Shown here: positions 18,393 to 27,971 of the stretch, piece after piece
Numbering within the stretch: position 1 is the first letter of the stretch
How the letters are laid out: each line of letters begins with the position of its first letter
Assembly (NCBI RefSeq): GCF_020662265.1
Contig: NZ_VEWM01000122.1
Span: 124,001-188,000 of the forward strand
DNA length: 64,000 bases
Origin: Psychrobacter sp. I-STPA6b
GTDB lineage: Bacteria; Pseudomonadota; Gammaproteobacteria; Pseudomonadales; Moraxellaceae
Direction of reading: 5' to 3'
Position numbers and translations under genes: made by a program
Notes under the pieces: model-generated
Databases searched by the model: none
Told to the model about the DNA's origin: nothing
Seen by the model: only the letters and a program-made list of their open reading frames with translations

Positions 18393-18977
18393 TTAGCGCA
18401 GATGGGCGACATCTTCTTCGCTCAAGCGCCAGCGCCCTTTTTTCTTCGATGAGCCACGACCTCGTAATGCAGCATTGGCAAGTAACTTTCCCATAGAGTG
18501 ACTAGAATGAGCGTGGCAAATGGCACAAGCCAATCCATCAGCGGCATCCGCTTGTGGTGTGACATCAAGCTGTAGAATACGGCAAACCATCTCTTGAACT
18601 TGCGTTTTATCAGCCGCTCCATAACCACATACAGACTGCTTAATTTGACGTGCTGTATATTCAGATACCTCTAAATCTAAAGCAACTAAGGCCGCAATGG
18701 CGGCGCCACGAGCCTGCCCAAGCTTGAGTGCTGAGTCAGGGTTTTCTGCCATAAATACCTGCTCAACGGCAGCATGAATTGGCTCATTAGCATATTTCAG
18801 ATGATGCTGGGTAATACGAGTGATACCCTTAAAAATACGCTTGAGACGCTCTGGCATCTCTTTGGTCTCAGTGCGGATAGTACCTGCATCAAGATAGCGC
18901 AGTTTATCACCAGCTTGATGGATGATGCCATAGCCTGTCATGCGTGATCCAGGGTCGATACCGATGATAATCGCCAT
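18393..18977 (-). CDS. ruvC: Holliday junction endonuclease RuvC
   Basis: RuvC resolves four-way DNA junctions during recombinational repair together with RuvAB. From ATG 18977 the protein is 194 residues and opens [17 protein letters not shown], with the first catalytic Asp in GIDPG. The other acidic residues are seen in [22 protein letters not shown] and [13 protein letters not shown] longer open frame upstream (to 19082) encodes a hydrophobic stretch unrelated to RuvC and is not used. The C-terminus has a basic [13 protein letters not shown] tail. No ruvA or ruvB is in the window, as in other Moraxellaceae where ruvC is separate. Confidence 0.95.
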   Translation of the reverse strand: MAIIIGIDPGSRMTGYGIIHQAGDKLRYLDAGTIRTETKEMPERLKRIFKGITRITQHHLKYANEPIHAAVEQVFMAENPDSALKLGQARGAAIAALVALDLEVSEYTARQIKQSVCGYGAADKTQVQEMVCRILQLDVTPQADAADGLACAICHAHSSHSMGKLLANAALRGRGSSKKKGRWRLSEEDVAHLR

Positions 18978-19245
18978 ATAGAAGAGCCTTAGATTAAAAA
19001 TCCCAACGGAAATATAAAAAAAGTAAAAATAGAATAACGAAATTATGTTCAAAGACAGTGTTTTGATTTGATAGTATACCAATCAATCCCCATATACGTA
19101 AGAATAAGCAAATTTACTATGGATTAGAGGTTAGGTGTTGTGAGTTTGAGCCACCTAAATTTTACTTTAAACTGTTATTTGATGACTTAATTTTGGCTTT
19201 TTAGTTAATTTTTTACTTATATAGTTTTATACAGGACGAGGTGTT

Positions 19246-19872
19246 ATGGGTCAGATTGTTGGCATTGCCATCGTATGGTTTATTATTGAAATGTTATTGT
19301 GGTATCTGATTGCTCAGTTTATCAGTGGCTGGTGGGTCTTTGCTTGGTTTATTGTGGCAGCCGTGATTGGTGTGACATTAATTCGTAAAGGGATGGCAAC
19401 ACTTAATCCGATGGCACAACAGATGAAAGCTGGTGGTATGATGAATCCAGCCATGCGTCCACCAGAAAATACCATGATAAAGTCAGTCGCTATGGCAGTC
19501 GCAGGATTCTTATTGTTAGTTCCGGGTATTTTATCTGATATATTGGCTCTTTTAGTCATCTTGCCACCAGTACAGCGCAAACTAAAAGACATGGCAAATA
19601 ACTATGTTATGAACAATCAGCAAAAAATGATGGACATGATGGCAAGACAAATGGGTGGACAGAATCCATTTGGTGGCATGGGTGGTATGGGAGGCATGAA
19701 TGGCAATGCTCAAAACCCATTTGGCAATAGCAATCCTTTTGGTAATATGAATGGTACGCAGTCAAATAGTCCTTTTGGTGATATGTTTAAGCAACATACC
19801 ACAGTTGATGGTTCAGCCAAACCAGTACAAAAGGATGTTAAAAAAATCACTAAGTCAGCGAATGATGACTAA
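19246..19872 (+). CDS. fxsA: FxsA-family membrane protein
   Basis: The first 130 residues are the FxsA domain: two N-terminal helices (IVGIAIVWFIIEMLLWYLIA; WWVFAWFIVAAVIGVTLIRKG) and a third pair around SVAMAVAGFLLLVPGILSDILALLVILPPVQ, whose PG-I-L-S-D motif is diagnostic. The C-terminal 75 residues are a cytoplasmic tail rich in Gly, Met, Asn and Phe with repeats such as GGMGGMGGM and NPFGN, followed by a basic end. In E. coli FxsA relieves phage T7 exclusion when overproduced; its native role is unknown. AGGACGAGG precedes ATG. Confidence 0.88.
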   Translation: MGQIVGIAIVWFIIEMLLWYLIAQFISGWWVFAWFIVAAVIGVTLIRKGMATLNPMAQQMKAGGMMNPAMRPPENTMIKSVAMAVAGFLLLVPGILSDILALLVILPPVQRKLKDMANNYVMNNQQKMMDMMARQMGGQNPFGGMGGMGGMNGNAQNPFGNSNPFGNMNGTQSNSPFGDMFKQHTTVDGSAKPVQKDVKKITKSANDD

Positions 19873-19970
19873 CAAGAGACAAGCTAGGCTCTGTTGAGTT
19901 ATTAGATAACGGATGGAGTAGTTAATGGATAACTAAGAGCTAAGCAAGACGCAGCGAAGATGTAAATAAT

Positions 19971-20012
19971 AAAAAACCCTTATCAGTTCAAATCGTGATA
20001 AGGGTTTTTTTA
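19971..20012. terminator. Bidirectional terminator between fxsA and 6S RNA
   Basis: AACCCTTATCA and TGATAAGGGTT form an 11-bp stem, with A6 before and T7 after. It ends fxsA on the plus strand and can end the 6S RNA precursor on the minus strand. Confidence 0.9.
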
Positions 20013-20096
20013 TAACCATGATTTGGTCAATATATCTGCTTAATTTAGCTAGAATTTATCAGAAAATCAGGATAGGTAATAAAATACGGATAATAA

Positions 20097-20289
20097 GTAG
20101 TACCAGAGTACCGCTGTGAGATGGGAACCCATGAACCGTGAAGTTCAGGGCGGATGTGTCATTGTCTCATTAGGTTTCCTGATACACTGCATGCAGTGCA
20201 GGCCTACCTGTTAAAACAATAGGTAGCACATCCTATTATTACATTATCGGCTCAGGGAATATCATCCACTGGCGAGTACTCCAGATACT
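20097..20289 (-). ncRNA. ssrS: 6S RNA
   Basis: On the minus strand the RNA contains TTCCCTGAGCCGATA close to its 5' side, matching the highly conserved 5' bubble strand of 6S RNA (CCCCTGAGCCGATA in E. coli). Its 3' side has GGTTCATGGGTT then CAGCGG, like GGTTCAAGGGTT and GCGGCGG in E. coli. The ends pair (AGTATCTGGAGTACTCGC with GCGGTACTCTGGTACT), giving the long closing stem, and CACTGCATGCAGTG caps the apical arm. The length of about 193 nt fits. 6S RNA binds sigma-70 RNA polymerase in stationary phase by mimicking an open promoter. End positions are approximate. Confidence 0.85.
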
Positions 20290-20293
20290 CACT

Positions 20294-20322
20294 ATGTTAG
20301 CGAATCTGTGCCTTGATTGCAA
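20294..20322 (-). promoter_or_regulatory. Sigma-70 promoter of 6S RNA
   Basis: On the minus strand TTGCAA (20317-20322) and TAACAT (20294-20299) are separated by 17 bp. The predicted start falls at about 20287-20289, exactly at the outer end of the 6S closing stem. Confidence 0.65.
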
Positions 20323-20822
20323 ATTCAGGATAGTATGGTTTGTATGACCTTAGTAACGCTTATTGTCATTTTTATATTTACTATGAGTGATTTATAAAGT
20401 TCAGCTTCCTTATTAAGTCAATGGATAAAAAAATGTTCATTAATTTAGGAAGTATAGTCATCATATTTTACACATTGATGACAAAAGGTGATGGTAAAAG
20501 CTGATGATACATCTTGATAGATGTTGTTTAAGTTCAGCAGTTAAAATGTGAGCATAGTTTAGGTTTGGTTACTTTCTTCAAACAGCTCTGTTTTATTAAA
20601 AGTAAGGGTTATGTGGTAGAATTAGCAGGTAATACTTGTTGGTGCTGTGTTTTTAGTTATTAACTGGATGATTTAGCTAATAGGATATCTTCATATATGC
20701 TAGAAGTGATATTCAGAAAGTCTTAGAGTTTGAATGACTGCGCTTTAAATACACAACATTATCAAGCTTTTCCTTATTTTTCGTGTTTTGAATTCATGCT
20801 TTAGTTATAGGAGTAGTGGTGC
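20323..20822. other. Intergenic region upstream of gpmI
   Basis: A 500-bp AT-rich region. It must hold the gpmI promoter (a TAGAAT near 20616 is a possible -10), but nothing decisive was seen. No open frame with a ribosome-binding site and no repeat copy was recognised. Confidence 0.4.
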
Positions 20823-22421
20823 ATGGCAACTGCAAAGAACAATGATAAAAAAATTCCTCACGTTGTTATGATTTTAGACGGTTTCGGGTATCGTGAAGAA
20901 GAGCAGGACAATGCCATTGCGGCAGCAAACACTCCCAACTTAGATAAAATTTATAAAACTTATCCGCATGGTCTGATTTCTGGTTCAGGTGAGGATGTTG
21001 GATTGCCAGAAGGGCAGTTTGGCAACTCAGAAGTGGGGCATATGAACTTGGGAGCAGGGCGAATCTTATTCCAAGACTCAACACGTATTTCTCGTGAAAT
21101 CCAAAGTCGTGAATTTTATAAAAATGAGGCACTGGTCGGTGCTGTCAAAGCGGCAAATGACGCTGGTGGTGATGTTCATATCATGGGGCTATTGTCTGAT
21201 GGGGGCGTGCATGCACACCAAGACCATATTGAAGCGATGTGTCACTCAGCAGTGGTTCATGGTGCCAAAAATGTATATGTGCATTGTTTTTTAGATGGGC
21301 GTGATACTCCACCAAAGTCTGCGGATAAATATATCCAGCGTTTGCGTGATTTTCTAAATGAGCTAAATACACATTATGAGGGTAAAGTACAAATTGCCAG
21401 CATTATTGGTCGCTACTTTGCGATGGATAGAGATAAGCGTTGGGATAGGGTGCAAAAAGCGTATGAGCTGATGACTGAAGGCAAAGCTGAGCGTATGGCA
21501 ACTCGAGCTGATGGTGCGATTCAAGCAGCATATAAAGCCCGTGAGACCGATGAGTTCGTCAGTGCCACCACGGTCATTGAGCATGGTGAGACACCATTTA
21601 CAGTGAAAGATAATGACGCAGTTATCTTTATGAACTTTAGGGCAGACCGTGCGCGGGAGTTGGCGCAAGCATTTGTGTTACCTGATCATGAGTTCTCAGG
21701 ATTCCCTCGTCATAATCGTCCTTTACTATCGGCATTTGTGATGCTGACAAAATATTCAGATGAATTGGCTGAAAATAGTAAAACCTCTATCGCATATTAT
21801 CCGACGGAGCTGCATAATACTTTAGGAGAGTATCTACAAAATCAAAATAAGACTCAGCTTAGAATTGCAGAAACAGAAAAATATGCCCATGTTACCTTTT
21901 TCTTTAGTGGAGGTCGTGAAGTAGAGTATGAAGGAGAAGATAGAATATTAATTCCTTCTCCTGATGTAGCAACTTATGATCTTAAGCCTGAGATGAGCGC
22001 ACCAGAAGTCACTGATGCGTTAAAGGAAGCGATTGAGTCTGGTAAATACGATGTTTTGGTCGTTAACTATGCCAATGCAGATATGGTTGGGCACACAGGT
22101 GTCTTTGACGCTGCTGTCAAAGCAGTTGAAGCGCTGGATACCTCTATTGGTACAATTGCAGATGCAGTAATAGCAGCTGGTGGACATATGCTGATTACCG
22201 CAGATCATGGAAACTGTGAGCAAATGCAAGATTATGATAGTGGGCAAGTACATACCCAGCATACGACTGAGCATGTGCCTTTAGTTTATATTGGTGATAA
22301 AAATGTCCAAGTGCGTAAAGGTGGACGCTTATGTGATGTTGCCCCAACAGTGTTATTTTTAATGGGACTAGAGCAACCAGAAGAGATGACTGGTAAGAAT
22401 CTGCTGATACCAACCGTGTAA
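20823..22421 (+). CDS. gpmI: 2,3-bisphosphoglycerate-independent phosphoglycerate mutase
   Basis: Interconverts 3- and 2-phosphoglycerate in glycolysis and gluconeogenesis, using two Mn ions. The 532 residues begin with [10 protein letters not shown] (metal-binding Asp19) and carry the phosphorylated Ser69 in [17 protein letters not shown]. The substrate-binding [11 protein letters not shown], the metal site [12 protein letters not shown] and [10 protein letters not shown] are all present. AGGAG 9 bp upstream sets the start. It is followed after 15 bp by ctpA, the common gpmI-(envC)-ctpA order, here without envC. Confidence 0.97.
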   Translation: MATAKNNDKKIPHVVMILDGFGYREEEQDNAIAAANTPNLDKIYKTYPHGLISGSGEDVGLPEGQFGNSEVGHMNLGAGRILFQDSTRISREIQSREFYKNEALVGAVKAANDAGGDVHIMGLLSDGGVHAHQDHIEAMCHSAVVHGAKNVYVHCFLDGRDTPPKSADKYIQRLRDFLNELNTHYEGKVQIASIIGRYFAMDRDKRWDRVQKAYELMTEGKAERMATRADGAIQAAYKARETDEFVSATTVIEHGETPFTVKDNDAVIFMNFRADRARELAQAFVLPDHEFSGFPRHNRPLLSAFVMLTKYSDELAENSKTSIAYYPTELHNTLGEYLQNQNKTQLRIAETEKYAHVTFFFSGGREVEYEGEDRILIPSPDVATYDLKPEMSAPEVTDALKEAIESGKYDVLVVNYANADMVGHTGVFDAAVKAVEALDTSIGTIADAVIAAGGHMLITADHGNCEQMQDYDSGQVHTQHTTEHVPLVYIGDKNVQVRKGGRLCDVAPTVLFLMGLEQPEEMTGKNLLIPTV

Positions 22422-22436
22422 TGGTGCTTAATATTA

Positions 22437-23903
22437 ATGGCGATTAAGATAATGAACGCTACCTCGATATGCTCTACCATGTTTGCCTCAGTAGTGGCTA
22501 AAAAATTTAAACCATTATTTTTAGCTGTTAGTCTGGGGTTGACTGCCAGTATGCCAATGTATGCGCACAGTATAACTGCTATTTCTGATTCTAACAGTAT
22601 GCTAGCATTTGTGGCTGATGATGTTGCTGAGTCTTTTGATGAAGAAGAGATGGGGGATCTTATTGATGAGGAAGAAGACAATACCCTTGATCCTACTTCT
22701 GACGTCAGTAACCTTGTAGATACAGGCAATCAAAGTATTCGTCGTAGTGACCGTTATTTATCAAATAACCCATCAAATGATCCCATTGAGCAAGTAGCGT
22801 TAAATGCCATTTCTCCTGAAACACTAAAAACTTTTGTACAGGTAATAGACTTGGTACGTCGCCAATATGTTGAGCCTGTAAATGATGATGTCCTGTTTAA
22901 TGATGCTATTAGTGGAATGTTGCATAAATTGGATACACATGCCGAGTTTTTAGATGCAGAAGCTTATGATAATTTGAGAGCATTTACAGCGGGTGATATT
23001 GGGCATGTGGGCATACATGCCCAATATGATGCCACAGCTGGACAATGGGTCGTGAGTAGCATTGATAGAAACTCACCAGCAGCAGCTGCGGGTATTGCTG
23101 TCGGAGATTATTTGCATCAGATTAATAATTTCAAGCTGAATACTGAAATGAAACCATTAGATATTGAGCAGATGCTATCGGGTATTGCAGGCTCTCAGGT
23201 GGATGTAACATTTTCGCAAGCTGGTCGTGCAAAGCGTATGGTAACCTTACAACGTAACTTAGCTGAGCAACAGCATGTCAGTATAGAAGTAGAAGATAGC
23301 ATTGCGATTATCCGTTTGCCCATTTTCCAAAATAATACTGCTCAGCAGATCCTCAAAGCGCTTAATCAGTTAACAGTACCCATTACTGGTGTATTATTAG
23401 ACATACGCAATAATCCTGGTGGTGTATTGGAGTCGGCAGTTGATGTTGCCAGTCTGTTTATGGATGATACGGTGATTGTGCAGGTACAAGGTAGAGAAGG
23501 TGAACCTCAAAAGCTTGTGACTCGAGGCACACCAATTTTAACAGATTTACCGGTGGTGATATTACAGAATCGTTATTCCGCTTCAGCGGCTGAAGTATTG
23601 GCAAGCAGTTTACAAAGTAATCATCGAGCAACGGTCGTCGGTGAGCGTAGCTATGGTAAAGGTTCAGTGCAGTCAGTATTGCCTTTAAATGATGAGCAGG
23701 CGATTAAGCTGACAGTGGCTCATTATTTAACCGCAGATGGTGAGAAAATTGATGGCATAGGTGTGACGCCAGATATTGAGCTATCAGAAAACAGTAGCTT
23801 ATGGAAGACACAAGCAGTGACGATTCTACTTTCCAAAGATCGTGATCTAGGATTGCGGTTTACTGAGCCTGAAGGTAGCCTACCAGTAAAAAATGATTAC
23901 TGA
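22437..23903 (+). CDS. ctpA: Carboxyl-terminal processing protease, S41 family
   Basis: 488 residues: signal sequence (residues about 20-45), an acidic linker with EDDVAESFDEEEMGDLIDEEED, then the S41 N-terminal helices, a PDZ domain (about residues 180-265, GDIGHVGIHAQYD...SPAAAAGIAVGDYLHQIN) and the catalytic core. The Ser of YSASAAEVLASSLQ and the Lys of YGKGSVQSVLP form the catalytic dyad. Periplasmic CtpA trims C-termini and degrades peptidoglycan hydrolases. The acidic insert after the signal is unusual. There is little ribosome-binding sequence; translation may depend on coupling to gpmI 15 bp upstream. Confidence 0.92.
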   Translation: MAIKIMNATSICSTMFASVVAKKFKPLFLAVSLGLTASMPMYAHSITAISDSNSMLAFVADDVAESFDEEEMGDLIDEEEDNTLDPTSDVSNLVDTGNQSIRRSDRYLSNNPSNDPIEQVALNAISPETLKTFVQVIDLVRRQYVEPVNDDVLFNDAISGMLHKLDTHAEFLDAEAYDNLRAFTAGDIGHVGIHAQYDATAGQWVVSSIDRNSPAAAAGIAVGDYLHQINNFKLNTEMKPLDIEQMLSGIAGSQVDVTFSQAGRAKRMVTLQRNLAEQQHVSIEVEDSIAIIRLPIFQNNTAQQILKALNQLTVPITGVLLDIRNNPGGVLESAVDVASLFMDDTVIVQVQGREGEPQKLVTRGTPILTDLPVVILQNRYSASAAEVLASSLQSNHRATVVGERSYGKGSVQSVLPLNDEQAIKLTVAHYLTADGEKIDGIGVTPDIELSENSSLWKTQAVTILLSKDRDLGLRFTEPEGSLPVKNDY

Positions 23904-23939
23904 GGAATAAAATATCCCATCCTGATGGTTTGTTCACAG

Positions 23940-23962
23940 GTAGAGGAAATCACTTCCTCTAC
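23940..23962. terminator. Perfect hairpin between convergent ctpA and pilR
   Basis: GTAGAGGAA and TTCCTCTAC form a 9-bp stem with a 5-nt loop. No clear T tract follows on either strand, so an intrinsic-terminator role is only likely. Confidence 0.5.
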
Positions 23963-23986
23963 TTGCAAGATGCTAAGGCATAGCGG

Positions 23987-25675
23987 TTAGTCATCATCCC
24001 CTGAACCATCAATCCCCAGCTTTTTCATACGATAGCGTAATGAGCGAAAAGAAGTACCTAATAACTGAGCAGCCTTGGTCTTATTCCAGTTGGTTTTTTC
24101 TAATGCAATAATAATAATTTGCTTCTCTTTGGCTTGTAAATAGGCTTCAAGTCCTTCATCTGGCAGTTTAGACTGGGCATTCAAGTCAGTATTATTTTTT
24201 GAATTCTGCGTTGATGCAGACAAGCCTGCTGTTTGTTGCGTACTGGCTTTGGCTGGCTGTTTGGAGCTTTCTTGCTGATCACTTTCCTGCTTCGCTTGAG
24301 GTGTTGGAGCACCGGTAAAGTTTGCCTGTATTTGGGTAATAAACTGCGATGATGCTGTATAGCAGGATGCAGGTGAGGCATTGGTAGTATTGCTATCTTG
24401 ACGTGCCACAGAAGACGCATTCGGCTGAGCAGTCTGCGTTGCTGCTGTGGATGGTTGATTGATGGCAGGAGCAACCAAAGTCTCACCACTTGTATTGCTA
24501 TTGGGTGTCAGCCCCAAATGCGGTGCATCAATCACTGAATCTTCTGCCAATGTGATGGCACGCTCTAAAAGGTTTCTGAGTTCACGGACATTACCTTCGT
24601 AATGGTGGCTTTGTAAGGCTTTGATAGCGGCATCACTGAGCGTCAAGGGTTGCTCAATTTGCCAGTCTTGCATGATTTTATCTAAAAAATAATGGGCCAA
24701 AAGGGCGATGTCATTATCACGTTCATTGAGAGTAGGAAGTTTTAACTCAATGACATTGATACGATAGAATAAATCTTGGCGAAAGCTGCCTTGTTGTACC
24801 AGTTTATTTAAGTCTTTATGGGTAGCCGATAATAAGCGAATATCGACAGGGACTTCTTTTGTATCACCAATAGCACGAACCGTTTTTTCTTGTATGGCAC
24901 GTAGCAGCTTGACCTGCATGGCAAGTGGTAAGTCAGCAACTTCATCTAAAAACAGTGTTCCACCATCTGCCTGCTGAAATAGCCCTTGTTTATCTGTTGT
25001 AGCACCTGTAAAGCTGCCTTTTTTGTGTCCAAAAAATTCAGACTCCATCAACTCTGCAGGAATAGCACCACAGTTAACAGGCACAAAGCTGCCTTCTCGA
25101 CGAGGACTGAGTTCATGTATCAGTTTGGCGACGACCTCTTTACCTGTCCCTGATTCTCCCCATAAAAAAACAGGCGCTTGTGAGCGTGCTAATTTTACAA
25201 TGGTAGATTTTAGCTGTTTAATCGCATTAGATTCTCCAATAAGATGAGTATCTAATAATTCTTCTACAGGTGATTTTTTTGAAGGCTGTGGTGGGTTTTC
25301 CTCAATTTCGGCAGTGACTCGTAGTGCATGTTCAATGAGTTGACGTAATCTAGGCAGCTCTAGTGGTTTATTGACAAAGTCAAATGCGCCAAGCTTGAGA
25401 GCCTCTATGGCTAGGTCCATATTACCGTGTGCTGTGATGACAGCAACAGGAATACTTAAGTTGGAGTCAGAGATGTAACGAACAAGATCTAAGCCTGAGC
25501 CATCTGGTAGGCGTAAATCTGTCAGACAAAAGTCATAAGTATTATTCTCTAAATAGTTATATGCCGTTGATAAATCATAAGCAACATCGCTTTTTATGCC
25601 CATTCTGGTCAGTGTTAGTTGCATTAGTCGGCAAAGGTCTACTTCATCATCAATGACAAGGGCAGTGGCGGACAT
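23987..25675 (-). CDS. pilR: Type IV pilus sigma-54 response regulator PilR
   Basis: NtrC-family activator of pilA transcription. Domains: receiver (residues 1-120, phosphoacceptor Asp in CLTDLRLPDGSG), AAA+ sigma-54 activation domain (about 150-385) with Walker A GESGTGKE, the sigma-54-contacting GAFTGA-type loop (GSFTGA) and Walker B GGTLFLDEVADL, and a C-terminal Fis-type helix-turn-helix (NKTKAAQLLGTSFRSLRYRMKKLGI). At 562 residues it is roughly 110 longer than typical PilR because of a Gln/Ser/Thr/Ala-rich linker at about residues 395-505. Its kinase gene lies upstream, separated by 490 bp that include a family A repeat. Confidence 0.92.
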   Translation of the reverse strand: MSATALVIDDEVDLCRLMQLTLTRMGIKSDVAYDLSTAYNYLENNTYDFCLTDLRLPDGSGLDLVRYISDSNLSIPVAVITAHGNMDLAIEALKLGAFDFVNKPLELPRLRQLIEHALRVTAEIEENPPQPSKKSPVEELLDTHLIGESNAIKQLKSTIVKLARSQAPVFLWGESGTGKEVVAKLIHELSPRREGSFVPVNCGAIPAELMESEFFGHKKGSFTGATTDKQGLFQQADGGTLFLDEVADLPLAMQVKLLRAIQEKTVRAIGDTKEVPVDIRLLSATHKDLNKLVQQGSFRQDLFYRINVIELKLPTLNERDNDIALLAHYFLDKIMQDWQIEQPLTLSDAAIKALQSHHYEGNVRELRNLLERAITLAEDSVIDAPHLGLTPNSNTSGETLVAPAINQPSTAATQTAQPNASSVARQDSNTTNASPASCYTASSQFITQIQANFTGAPTPQAKQESDQQESSKQPAKASTQQTAGLSASTQNSKNNTDLNAQSKLPDEGLEAYLQAKEKQIIIIALEKTNWNKTKAAQLLGTSFRSLRYRMKKLGIDGSGDDD

Positions 25676-26165
25676 AGGATATCTCTTAATTTTGAATGAA
25701 AGTATTTAAAATAATTATATTATAAGTACTTAATTAGTTGTTTATATTAATTAAGCTTGGCATAGTGATGTCTTTTGGAGTAAGTCACTAATTGCTAAAT
25801 TTCTAATCAAAGAGCTACTAAACGGCTACAATATTGACCTCGTTTGCTGTACAACTGTACTGTCTGTACTATATTGTTTAGATTTAGTCATCTTGTACCT
25901 ATTTTAGATTTCTTTGACGATAGTTTAATGGGTAGCTTTTGAGTACATATTGATTCTAAATGGATAAAAAAGTCATGTTTAATGTTATCGGTTGATATTT
26001 AAGCATGGTGTAGTTGGGCTGGGCAAAGCGCTTAGCATCATTAACTTAGTATCATTAAAAAGGTATATTTATCTATAAGACTGTATACGATTGTGTGATG
26101 ATATACTCTGTTTAGAGTTATTGTCTGGTCATATGGTTTTCATTTATTTATCAGTTATTTGGTAG
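25676..26165. other. Spacer between pilS and pilR
   Basis: A 490-bp AT-rich spacer where pilS and pilR are normally adjacent or overlapping. It holds a family A repeat at 25805-25924; no gene was seen. It may carry a separate pilR promoter. Confidence 0.45.
25805..25924. repeat. Family A dispersed repeat, copy 5
   Basis: The interior CTACTAAACGGCTACAATATTGACCTCGTTTGCTG matches copy 2 closely in parts. The right end is TTCTTTGACGATAG; the left end (ATCAAAGAG) is worn. Confidence 0.7.
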
Positions 26166-27941
26166 CTATTTACTATTTGCTGGTTTATTAGATGATAAAT
26201 GCTGGCAAGTCATATTAGAAACCTGTGGCATGATAAGTCTAAAGCATGTTTTTTCATGCTCTGGAATATAAACTAAGCGAGCATGATTGGCTTCTGAAAA
26301 TGCTTGTGATAGATACAAGCCTAAACCAGTCCCTTCATTATCTGTAGTAAAAAAAGGGTGAAATAAGTTCGGTAATTGCGACTCGTTTACACCGGCACCA
26401 TCATCTAGTACATCTATTATAACATCGTTTTCTATACAAGAAACCTCTAGCTCTACATAAGCATGTGAATGAGATTTGCTGCTGAAGCGTAGTCCGTTAT
26501 TAATTAAATTAATCAAAATTTGTTCGAGTTGATGGGGGTCAAAATAAATATGTGTGTCACATTTTGCAGTTAAAAAAACATCATGTTGTTGGTAGTGATC
26601 ATTTAAAAACTCTTGAAGCCAAGGAATAATGGCAAAGTCAGTCTGGTCTGGTTTGGTCTGTCGAGATAACTTTAAGATGTCTTCGATGATACGGTTGACC
26701 CGTTTGGTTTGTTTAAATATCATCTGATAAAGCTCAGCATTACCTTGATTTTTTTGTAATAAGGCATGGTATTCTTTGCTTAAATTTTCATTGGATGCGA
26801 GACTATTGGAGTTATCTAGTGATTCTTGGGCATCTTCAATTAACATTTCACTGGCTTGTGATATGGCAGCTAGAGGATTGCGAATTTCATGTGCAATGCT
26901 GGCAGTGAGCTGTCCTAGGGAGGCTAATTTTAGCTGCTGTGCATTGGTCTGCTCACGGCGCATGTCTTCAATCAATATTAATAAACTGGCATCTTGTAGC
27001 TGCGTCGCACTTAAGCGTAGCTTGTCAGTGACTGTACTGGGGTCAGTGAGGTGATATACCCACTGTGAGCGGTTAAGTCTAGAGGCGGTGTCTATCCATT
27101 GCTGTAATTCGGGATGTTGCGTGGTAATTTTGTGACCAATAAAATCATGCAACTCTTTTCCTGTAAGTGCTAAGGTTAAATTGGGTACGATATTTAGTAG
27201 ATAAACCGCCGCCTCATTACATAGTACGACTTGTTTTTGTTGGTCGAAGACCATGACACCGCTGCTCATCTTACTAATGACTTCTTGGTTAACTGCATGC
27301 AGTTTTTCTACTTCAATAGCATGTGCAGCAGCAATCTGCTCAACTAATGCCAGTCTTTTTGAGATAGACCAACTGATAAAACCAACGCCTAAAAAGCTTA
27401 ATGAGAGTAATAGAGCATCACCAAAGTTAGACAAGCTCATGCTATTAGTAATGGCATAGAAAAACTGTTGGTAAATAACAAAAATAATAGCAAGTAGGGT
27501 AACAATGATGCCCTGATAGGTAGGTAAAAGCATAAAGCTTGCAGCAACGACCACCATATATAGCATGGTTGTCTGCAAGTCGGGTGTTCCATTGGTATAT
27601 AGCAGTAAACTGAGAACCACCACATCCACAACCAGACCAACACTCAGCTGTCGTCTAGAAGCATGAGGATTAAAGAAGAATAGCCCTAATAAGATGATGC
27701 TAAAAATACAGTAAAATAATAAGATGGTCTGCTGTAAGAATGAAGGCAATACAATTGCGATTTTATCGTCTTCAAAGATTAAAGCGTAGTTGGATAAAAA
27801 TAGAAATAAACTAATAACAAAACGATAGATACTATAAATTAATCCAAGCTTACGCAGCTGTGTTGTAGGCAGTAGAGCAGTTTGCTGAATGGTTGGTCGT
27901 ACAATTGGTCTAATGTAGTGCTTTAAGGTGTTCCAGTTCAT
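26166..27941 (-). CDS. pilS: Type IV pilus sensor kinase PilS
   Basis: Histidine kinase that controls PilR. It has six membrane helices in the first 190 residues (IYRFVISLFLFLSNYALIF onward), a cytoplasmic PAS-like segment (VISKMSSGVMVFDQQKQVVLCNEAAVYLL), a DHp domain with H-box SIAHEIRNPLAAISQASEML, and a CA domain with N-box LINNGLRFS and G-boxes VLDDGAGV and GTGLGLYLS. From ATG 27941 it has 591 residues; a longer frame starts with TTG and is less likely. It is 30 bp downstream of the GacA-like gene, so the two regulators are probably co-transcribed. Confidence 0.9.
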   Translation of the reverse strand: MNWNTLKHYIRPIVRPTIQQTALLPTTQLRKLGLIYSIYRFVISLFLFLSNYALIFEDDKIAIVLPSFLQQTILLFYCIFSIILLGLFFFNPHASRRQLSVGLVVDVVVLSLLLYTNGTPDLQTTMLYMVVVAASFMLLPTYQGIIVTLLAIIFVIYQQFFYAITNSMSLSNFGDALLLSLSFLGVGFISWSISKRLALVEQIAAAHAIEVEKLHAVNQEVISKMSSGVMVFDQQKQVVLCNEAAVYLLNIVPNLTLALTGKELHDFIGHKITTQHPELQQWIDTASRLNRSQWVYHLTDPSTVTDKLRLSATQLQDASLLILIEDMRREQTNAQQLKLASLGQLTASIAHEIRNPLAAISQASEMLIEDAQESLDNSNSLASNENLSKEYHALLQKNQGNAELYQMIFKQTKRVNRIIEDILKLSRQTKPDQTDFAIIPWLQEFLNDHYQQHDVFLTAKCDTHIYFDPHQLEQILINLINNGLRFSSKSHSHAYVELEVSCIENDVIIDVLDDGAGVNESQLPNLFHPFFTTDNEGTGLGLYLSQAFSEANHARLVYIPEHEKTCFRLIMPQVSNMTCQHLSSNKPANSK

Positions 27942-27971
27942 AGTAGCCAGCTTATCAGACTTCAGCAAAGT

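Noticed and set aside
18978..19082. N-terminal extension of RuvC
   Set aside because: Hydrophobic and unrelated to RuvC; the canonical [10 protein letters not shown] start has a ribosome-binding site.
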